From Synechococcales cyanobacterium M55_K2018_004 (lineage in GTDB: Bacteria > Cyanobacteriota > Cyanobacteriia > Elainellales > Elainellaceae): DNA of 48,472 nt. Position 1 is the stretch's first letter. Each line of letters opens with the position of its first letter. The notes under the pieces were generated by a model. The model worked only from the letters and a program-made list of their open reading frames with translations. It had not been told where the DNA came from and ran no database searches. Made by a program: the position numbers and the translations under genes. Of the stretch, positions 43,112 through 48,472 are shown piece by piece. The stretch spans positions 1 to 48,472 of the forward strand of contig DVEB01000087.1 in assembly GCA_015295905.1 (NCBI GenBank), read 5' to 3'.

Positions 43112-43217
43112 AGTCGCCCTCATCCCCCAGCCCCTTCTCCCAAAAAAAGGAGGAGGAGCGCTGAGCATCTCAAAAGTCCCGCTCCCCAGTTGGGAGCGGG
43201 ATTGAGGGTGAGGGCAA
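43112..43217. repeat. Cyanobacterial CCCTCATCCCC-type repeat
   Basis: Begins GCCCTCATCCCCCAGCCCCT and ends GCGGGATTGAGGGTGAGGGC, imperfect inverted ends; CCGCTCCCCAGTTGGGAGCGG forms an internal stem. A shorter relative occurs at 43730-43780. This style of repeat is common in cyanobacterial genomes. Confidence 0.6.
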
Positions 43218-43317
43218 GCGTAATATGCACCTGTTACAGGTCTTGCGTGAATTGCAGGAAGCGCGATCGTCCATGTCTCACAGTGAGCAACTGGGGTCTC
43301 CCCCATTTTTGTCAGTA

Positions 43318-43890
43318 AGAGGCTGTTTAAAGAGTCTTGCGAGCGGTTGAGTTTTCAAACAAATCCTAAGATGGGGCTGCGTCTACACTGCTTGCAAAAT
43401 TGGTTTTAGATATCTGCTAACGTGGGATATCTGCCCACTTAAAGAGCCTGCTTGGGGTGCATCAATTGAGCTTGGCTGCCCTTGAGAAGCCTCATCCCCT
43501 GGGAACCAAGTTAGATTTTAAGAACTTTTTCAGGCTGGATTACTCCCCTGCTTTAAAAAAGGATTATGCAGGGTAATTTTGCAGTCATTTCTCAGAGGAA
43601 TTTTGACTAAAAATCACCATTTTTAATTAAATTTAGGATACACTTTTGGGCATTCAAAGGTTGTTTGAGAGTCTGCTCTAAAAGGATGACTGTACCTACT
43701 CAAGCTACGCTCTGAGTGCCGAGCTGCTCTCATTTCCCAATCTCTTTTCCCTCAACTTGGGAGAGGGAGAGCCAGATTCAAGGGTGTAGCTTGCTTCCTG
43801 GGGGGTGATCTCGATGAAGCCACGCCTGCCATCAGGGAGAGGGGCCTTGTTTCCTAACTTGGGTGACTGCTGTTGATGAGGAGTGACATG
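43318..43890. other. Intergenic region upstream of the polysaccharide deacetylase
   Basis: About 570 nt, locally AT-rich (43590-43660). A TTGACT at about 43604 followed by an AT-rich stretch could be part of a promoter. GTGGGATATCTGCCCAC (about 43423) is a short palindrome. No gene seen. Confidence 0.35.
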
Positions 43891-43904
43891 AAGGAGAGGA
43901 TTTC

Positions 43905-45236
43905 ATGACGTATGCGGGTACGTTCAACCATCAGTATGCTCGGTACTATCAACCCACATTGCTAGAGTTGGCGCGGGAGGGTAATTTTCAGGCGATCGCC
44001 TACTGGCTCAACAGCCTCTTGGCCCCCCAGGGCATTCACACCCAAGTCGGCATGACTCGTTCGGGGCGGCTGAAAATTCAACTCCACTTCCCTAGGCGCA
44101 GTTCGAAGGACGGCGTTTATCGATTGCGCGATCGCCTAGTGCGGTTTATCTGCTATCGGTTGTGGACGCTGAACTCCTCCAGCATCAGCGATGTGTGGAT
44201 CGTGGCCCAGCAAAATGGCACCTCTGAAGTTCTCTGGCAGCAAGGAGTTCGTATCGCCACTCCAGCTAACGAACGTCTATTGCGCACCCTGCCGAGAGTA
44301 CCCCGGCGCCGTCAAGTAGCTCGTTATCGTTTTCAGGTGATGCGCTCCCTGCTCCTCAGCAGCATGGCGACCAGCGGCTTTTTCCTAGGCTACTGGTTAT
44401 TTTACCTGCGGGTGATGGGAGCAGAGGCAATCCCGCAGTCACCAGCAGCACCCAAGCCAACGACTGCCGTGGTGAACCAGCCCAACATCGAGGCTAATCA
44501 AACCAAAGTTCAAAGCCTCAGACGGGCGATCGCACCGCTTATTTTACGGCCCGCAGCTGTGAAGCCGCCCAATCAAGGCCACACCGTTCCCCAACAGTAT
44601 CAGGGGCAGGTCGTCCGTGAGGTGGTTCCCGCTGGGCATGAGAAGGTGGTAGCACTCACCTTCGATGATGGCCCCTGGGCAGGCTCGACGACCCAAGTGC
44701 TCGACGTTCTCAAGCGCTATAACATCCGGGCCACCTTCTTTATGACGGGGATGCAGGTCGAGAAACACCCAGAAATCGCGCGGCGGGTGGTGGAAGAAGG
44801 CCATGCCGTCGGCAACCATAGTTGGAACCACCCGATGACACATTTAGATCCCACAACTGCGGCGCAAGAGGTCAATACCGCTGCTCAGGTGATTGAACAA
44901 ACAACGGGAGTTCGGCCTCAATTGTTTCGTCCGCCGGGAGGCAATTTGACGAATGGCTTGGCAGACTATGCCAAACAACGCAACCAAACAGTCCTGATGT
45001 GGTCAGTTGATTCGGAGGACTACTTTGTTTCCGCTCCGCTCATTCTTGATAACGTATTGCGGGATGTGCGACCAGGCGGCATTGTGCTTCTGCACGATGG
45101 CGGTGGCGACCAGTCCCACACCATCACAGCCCTGCCCCAAATCATCACCGCTCTGAAGCAGCAGGGCTATCGGTTTGTCACCATCCCCGAACTACTGGAG
45201 CTAGGTGCAACCCCTACGGCTCCCTCGCCAATTTGA
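43905..45236 (+). CDS. Polysaccharide deacetylase (NodB homology domain) with an N-terminal cyanobacterial extension
   Basis: 443 aa. The C-terminal NodB domain (residues 245-435) removes N- or O-acetyl groups from sugars such as peptidoglycan or exopolysaccharide. Motif 1 LTFDDGP (Asp254-Asp255), motif 2 HSWNHP with His305 and His309 as metal ligands, RPPGG near 337, DSEDYF near 367 and LLHDGGG near 395 are present. Residues 1-140 are a separate basic domain I do not recognise. A transmembrane segment at about 150-170 and a Pro/Thr linker follow it. The catalytic part should therefore face the periplasm, with the N-terminal domain in the cytoplasm. Strong Shine-Dalgarno AAGGAGAGG precedes the ATG. 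Confidence 0.9.
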   Translation: MTYAGTFNHQYARYYQPTLLELAREGNFQAIAYWLNSLLAPQGIHTQVGMTRSGRLKIQLHFPRRSSKDGVYRLRDRLVRFICYRLWTLNSSSISDVWIVAQQNGTSEVLWQQGVRIATPANERLLRTLPRVPRRRQVARYRFQVMRSLLLSSMATSGFFLGYWLFYLRVMGAEAIPQSPAAPKPTTAVVNQPNIEANQTKVQSLRRAIAPLILRPAAVKPPNQGHTVPQQYQGQVVREVVPAGHEKVVALTFDDGPWAGSTTQVLDVLKRYNIRATFFMTGMQVEKHPEIARRVVEEGHAVGNHSWNHPMTHLDPTTAAQEVNTAAQVIEQTTGVRPQLFRPPGGNLTNGLADYAKQRNQTVLMWSVDSEDYFVSAPLILDNVLRDVRPGGIVLLHDGGGDQSHTITALPQIITALKQQGYRFVTIPELLELGATPTAPSPI

Positions 45237-45252
45237 CAAGGGTTTGAACTAA

Positions 45253-45404
45253 ACCACGGCAACACATCAGCGGCGCAAAAGGCGCTCTGTAAGGGCGTTT
45301 TGCAGCACAATCGAGGAAATCAATCCAACCCTCAGGATTTCATACCGACTCCGTCGGTTATTGAGAACGCGGTTTACATCATGAGCGCGTAGCGCCATAG
45401 ACGT
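45253..45404. repeat. Repeat with family Q end
   Basis: Begins CACATCAGCGGCGC and ends CATCATGAGCGCGTAGCGCC; the end matches the repeat at 19220 over about 20 nt. The inner part has short arms only (ACCGACTCCGTCGGT) and differs from the other copies. It lies between the deacetylase gene and element P copy L. Confidence 0.5.
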
Positions 45405-45410
45405 TAATTT

Positions 45411-45534
45411 AACGAGAATTCGGGATAAGCTGAAATCCTTGCTGTTCCGTGCGCGACGCGCACGGAACAGCAAGGATTTTGGGTCACCGCGCCCGGCGCG
45501 GTGACCCAAAACCCACTTAACCAGAACTGACGTT
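45411..45534 (+). mobile_element. Element P, copy L (complete)
   Basis: AACGAGAATTCGGGATAAGC, hairpin 1 with perfect 23-nt arms around one A (stem AAATCC/GGATTT), hairpin 2 TTTTGGGTCACCGCGC...GCGCGGTGACCCAAAA and right end CTTAACCAGAACTGACGTT. Flanked by TTAATTTAA on both sides, a likely 9-bp target duplication. The match extends to 13 nt because the left flank also carries GACG. Confidence 0.9.
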
Positions 45535-45686
45535 AATTTAAGTCCCACATCCAAAATGCCTTGAGCTTGCCCACACCAAACCGGACAAAATCCGGACAAA
45601 ATAGTGCAGAATAGGCGCAACAGTTTTCAATCCTGGTTCGACTGCGATCGCTCCAGGGAGTCATGCAGTTGCGAGGAGTTGCCGAC

Positions 45687-47183
45687 ATGAACTTGAGAGA
45701 ATTGCTGAACACATTGCCAGGGGCGGTTTCTTGGCCTGAGCATGGTGCGCTAGATGCGGAAGTCAAAGGACTAGCGACCAACTCCCATGCCTGTCAACCA
45801 GGGGACTTGTTCATCGGGATGCCAGGAACTCGCGTCGATGGGGGCGAGTTCTGGGCCAGTGCGTTGGGGGCGGGGGCGATCGCTGCCATCGTTTCCCCCC
45901 AGGCTATCGCGACAAAGCCTCCCACAGCTGAGCACTGCGTCCTCTCCTATCCCGATATGGCGATCGCCTGCGCTCGATTGTCTGCGGCCTTCTATGGCTT
46001 TCCAGGGCAAACCATGAAGCTAGTGGGCGTAACGGGTACCAACGGGAAAACAACTACGACCCACCTGATCGAGTTCTTCCTGCAACAGGCTCAGCGTCCC
46101 GTCGCGCTCTTGGGGACTCTCTATGCCCGCTGGCCTGGCTATCAAAAAACTGCCCTACACACCACGCCGTTTGCCCTGGAATTGCAGGAACAGTTGGCCG
46201 CAGCCCAGCAGGCAGGCACCGAAGTGACAGTGATGGAGGTGAGTTCCCACGCCTTAGCCCAGGGACGAGTGCTGGAGTGTCCCTTTGAGGTGGCCGTCTT
46301 TACTAACCTCACCCAAGACCACCTAGACTTCCACAAGGATCTGGAAGACTACTTTGGGGCCAAAGCCCTTCTCTTTTCGCCGCAATACCTGCAGGGACGA
46401 GCCATCGTCAACATCGATGACCCTTTTGGCCGACGACTGGCCGACGGCCTCGACACAAGCCAACTCTGGACGTATAGCACGCAGGACAACCGCGCCGACC
46501 TGTGGACAAGTGACCTCGTCTACGAGCCAGATGGCGTGCGGGGCGTGCTGCACACACCGGCAGGGGAAATCGCGTTTCGATCGCCCCTCGTGGGGCAGTT
46601 CAACCTGGCCAATTTGCTGGCCTCAGTGGGGGCAGCCTTGCATCTAGGGGTGTCGCTGGATGCGATCGCCCAATCCTTGCCCCAGTTTGCGGGAGTGCCT
46701 GGTCGGGTCGAGCAGGTGCAGGTCAGACCTGATCAGGACATCAGCGTGATCGTAGACTATGCCCACACGCCCGACAGTCTGGAAAACCTACTGAAGGCAT
46801 CGCGTCCCTTCATCCGGGGACGCATGATCTGCGTGTTTGGCTGTGGAGGTGACCGCGATCGCACCAAGCGTCCGAAAATGGGGGCGATCGCTGCTCACCT
46901 CTCAGATTGGGCAATCGTCACCTCTGACAACCCCCGCACCGAAGATCCAGAGCGCATTTTGCAGGATATTGTGGCAGGCATTCCCGCCTCTGCCAACCCG
47001 ACGGTGATCAGCGATCGCGCCGAGGCCATCCGTACCGCCATCCTGCAAGCCCAGCCGGGGGATGGGGTGTTAATCGCCGGGAAAGGGCATGAGGACTATC
47101 AGATCCTCGGCACCGAAAAGGTGCATTTCGACGACCGCGAACAAGCCCGCAGCGCGCTGGAGGCGCGGCTTGCCCAGCGCTAA
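45687..47183 (+). CDS. murE: UDP-MurNAc-tripeptide synthetase (MurE)
   Basis: 498 aa from ATG 45687 (MNLRELLNTLPG); an ATG eight codons upstream is possible, but GGAG precedes this one. Mur ligase with ATP-binding GVTGTNGKTTTTH (residues 114-126), EVSSHALAQGR, FTNLTQDHLDFHKD, and the diaminopimelate-specificity motif DNPRTEDP (residues 414-421), so it adds meso-diaminopimelate to UDP-MurNAc-Ala-Glu. Cytosolic step of peptidoglycan synthesis. It is not in a dcw-type cluster here: the next gene is convergent and unrelated, ending 9 nt away. Confidence 0.96.
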   Translation: MNLRELLNTLPGAVSWPEHGALDAEVKGLATNSHACQPGDLFIGMPGTRVDGGEFWASALGAGAIAAIVSPQAIATKPPTAEHCVLSYPDMAIACARLSAAFYGFPGQTMKLVGVTGTNGKTTTTHLIEFFLQQAQRPVALLGTLYARWPGYQKTALHTTPFALELQEQLAAAQQAGTEVTVMEVSSHALAQGRVLECPFEVAVFTNLTQDHLDFHKDLEDYFGAKALLFSPQYLQGRAIVNIDDPFGRRLADGLDTSQLWTYSTQDNRADLWTSDLVYEPDGVRGVLHTPAGEIAFRSPLVGQFNLANLLASVGAALHLGVSLDAIAQSLPQFAGVPGRVEQVQVRPDQDISVIVDYAHTPDSLENLLKASRPFIRGRMICVFGCGGDRDRTKRPKMGAIAAHLSDWAIVTSDNPRTEDPERILQDIVAGIPASANPTVISDRAEAIRTAILQAQPGDGVLIAGKGHEDYQILGTEKVHFDDREQARSALEARLAQR

Positions 47184-47192
47184 TCACCATGT

Positions 47193-48098
47193 TTACCGGG
47201 GAGTCGCAGGCGTGGGGAGCACAAGGATAGGGGCGATCGCCGGCGGCGGGGTGGCGCTGCTAGGGGCTGGCGTCAGCACGGGTGGGGGAGATGGCAATGG
47301 CAGCGGGTCAGACGCAGTCACCTGCGCCTCCACAAATTGAATGACCGGCTCATTGGCTAGGGCCGTCAGATTGACAGACTGCATCAAGCTGGCCCAGTCT
47401 GCCCGCAGCGAAGCATCGGCAGGATTTTCAAGGTGCAGGGTGGCCAGCGCCGTCAGGGTGTCTTGCCAGTAACCGGAGCGGGCAAACAGCGCCGGGCGAT
47501 CGCGCTGGGCGGTTCGTTCAATGGTTCGCGCTAGGGCCGGGTCTAGCGCCTGCCGTTGCAACCAGCCTTCAATGAAGGCAGGATCGGTAGATGTTCCTTC
47601 TTCATCGCAGACTAGGGCAAGCGACCAGTGGTAAGGTTTACCCACTTGCAGTTCTACCGGTAACGTAATACCGATAACACCAGGACGACCGGGCAGCGTA
47701 ATGCGAGACTCAATATTGGCCCGGTCTTCCTGGCTAAAGATCAGACTGGCCTGCTTTGCAGTAGTGCGGGGAATGTAAACAAACAGAACGGGGCGGGCAG
47801 ACACGGTTGTTTCAATATCTAATTGCCCCTGCCGATTGACAGCAGGTTGCACTGCTGTTAAGTCAAGGGGTGTGTTAGTCTCGACACAGCTTCCCCGCGC
47901 AAACCCGCCGATGCGCTGTCGCGAGGGTCGCACCCCCTGCAACGAAAATCCTAGGTTCCCGGTGGTCGGTCTGCGTTGCGCGGTAGGACTGCCACTAGGA
48001 AGAGTCTGGGCAGCAGCTTGCAGCAGCCCCCCACTGATCACTGCGATCGCCACCGCCGCCACCGCCATTACACCCTTAAAACCATTGAAATATGCCAT
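47193..48098 (-). CDS. DUF928-type exported protein
   Basis: 301 aa. Signal peptide (GVMAVAAVAIAVISGGLLQA, cleavage near AAAQT). The mature domain has RGSCVETNTPLDLTAVQP, ARPVLFVYIPRTTAKQASLI, ITLPGRPGVIGITLPVELQV, GKPYHWSLALVCDEEGTST and WLQRQALDPALARTIERT, a pattern I associate with DUF928. The C-terminus is Pro-rich (LPLPSPPPVLTPAPSSATPP). Function is unknown; in cyanobacteria these genes sometimes neighbour CHASE2 or TPR genes, which is not the case here. Convergent with murE. Confidence 0.8.
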   Translation of the reverse strand: MAYFNGFKGVMAVAAVAIAVISGGLLQAAAQTLPSGSPTAQRRPTTGNLGFSLQGVRPSRQRIGGFARGSCVETNTPLDLTAVQPAVNRQGQLDIETTVSARPVLFVYIPRTTAKQASLIFSQEDRANIESRITLPGRPGVIGITLPVELQVGKPYHWSLALVCDEEGTSTDPAFIEGWLQRQALDPALARTIERTAQRDRPALFARSGYWQDTLTALATLHLENPADASLRADWASLMQSVNLTALANEPVIQFVEAQVTASDPLPLPSPPPVLTPAPSSATPPPAIAPILVLPTPATPR

Positions 48099-48419
48099 AG
48101 CAACCTTTGAAGCTGGGGATAAGGAAAACTCAGTTGACGGCCCCCTGATGTCAATCGTGTTCTGGTGGAGACCGATTCAGGGGATGGCTTGGGTCAGTTC
48201 AGTGTCAATTCATGCGTGAGCACTCGGTTAAGACATCAGGTCGGCACCCACTCCTCATCAGGCCAGTGCACCTGATGCAAGCGCGCCCGACTCAACGCTG
48301 GTTGCCTGCCCCTACACGCCAATTTCTGATGGGCGATCGCTCCTATTCTACTGAACCTTTTTCGGCCATAGGCAAGGTCAGCCCCCCTACACGATGTCGA
48401 GGATGCACCCAGCTACTTT
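48099..48419. other. Intergenic region at the window end
   Basis: Upstream of the DUF928 gene, ending at element P. No convincing gene, RNA or hairpin. An open frame at 48212-48421 has no protein-like features. Confidence 0.4.
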
Positions 48420-48472
48420 AACGTGAATTCGGGATAAGCTGAAACCCTTGCTGTTCCGTGCGCGACGCGCAC
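48420..48472 (+). mobile_element. Element P, copy M, cut by the window edge
   Basis: Left end AACGTGAATTCGGGATAAGC, then GAAACCCTTGCTG and the first arm of hairpin 1 through CGACGCGCAC. It matches copies C and L. The rest lies outside the window. Confidence 0.85.

Noticed and set aside
43028-43318. 96-codon plus-strand frame
   Set aside because: Runs through element P and a second repeat; not a gene.
1-48472. Prophage, defence island, integrative element or ICE
   Set aside because: No integrase, terminase, capsid, restriction-modification or Cas genes are seen; only non-autonomous repeats are present.

Overview
This is cyanobacterial chromosomal DNA. The octamer GCGATCGC and its core recur throughout, as in many cyanobacteria. 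The gene set also points there: photosystem II protein PsbY, a gamma-class carbonic anhydrase-like protein, a TIGR02652-type protein, a DUF928 protein, UDP-xylose genes and PAS/GAF histidine kinases. A filamentous Leptolyngbya-like host is my guess only. There is no prophage, no complete insertion sequence, no CRISPR array and no rRNA.

Layout. 1-7.3 kb: purD with a strong terminator, endonuclease V, an HlyD-type adaptor, an exported TPR protein, a cysteine-rich possible nuclease-fold protein and a DUF4126 membrane protein. 7.3-10.8 kb: tRNA-Arg(UCU) and three cyanobacterial proteins of unknown role, one an HTH protein with a very acidic middle. 11-16.5 kb: UDP-glucose dehydrogenase plus UDP-glucuronate decarboxylase (UDP-Glc to UDP-GlcA to UDP-Xyl), LepA/EF-4 and a small ribbon-helix-helix-like protein. 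17-24 kb: two histidine kinases around psbY, gamma-CA, TIGR02652, VOC and GNAT genes. 24-31 kb: a gene-poor stretch with one possible secreted peptide, a pentapeptide-repeat protein, a TenA_E/ABC-class ATPase pair with overlapping genes, an M16 homologue without the zinc motif, and a ferredoxin. 31-42 kb: a TPR protein, a GHL10 glycosidase, a DivK-like receiver, a GyrA/ParC-type subunit, a MalK-type ATPase, an EVE protein, a CorC/HlyC protein and an anchored protein. 42-48.5 kb: a CAU-anticodon tRNA (probably Ile2), a polysaccharide deacetylase, murE and a DUF928 protein.

The most striking structure is a dispersed MITE-like element, here called element P. I find 14 full, decayed or minimal copies, about one per 3.5 kb. 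A complete copy is about 124 bp: a roughly 17-bp imperfect terminal inverted repeat, two consecutive long hairpins, and the other terminal repeat. Stem bases change between copies but in matched pairs, and one copy has two differences that are G-U compatible, so the folded form looks maintained. Four of the eight convergent gene ends carry a copy. One copy supplies the last codons and stop codon of the GHL10 gene. Two copies have lost both hairpins and keep only the ends. At least two further palindromic repeat families sit in the same intergenic regions.

Most genes are single or in pairs on alternating strands. The clearest functional units are the UXS-UGD pair and the TenA-ATPase pair.
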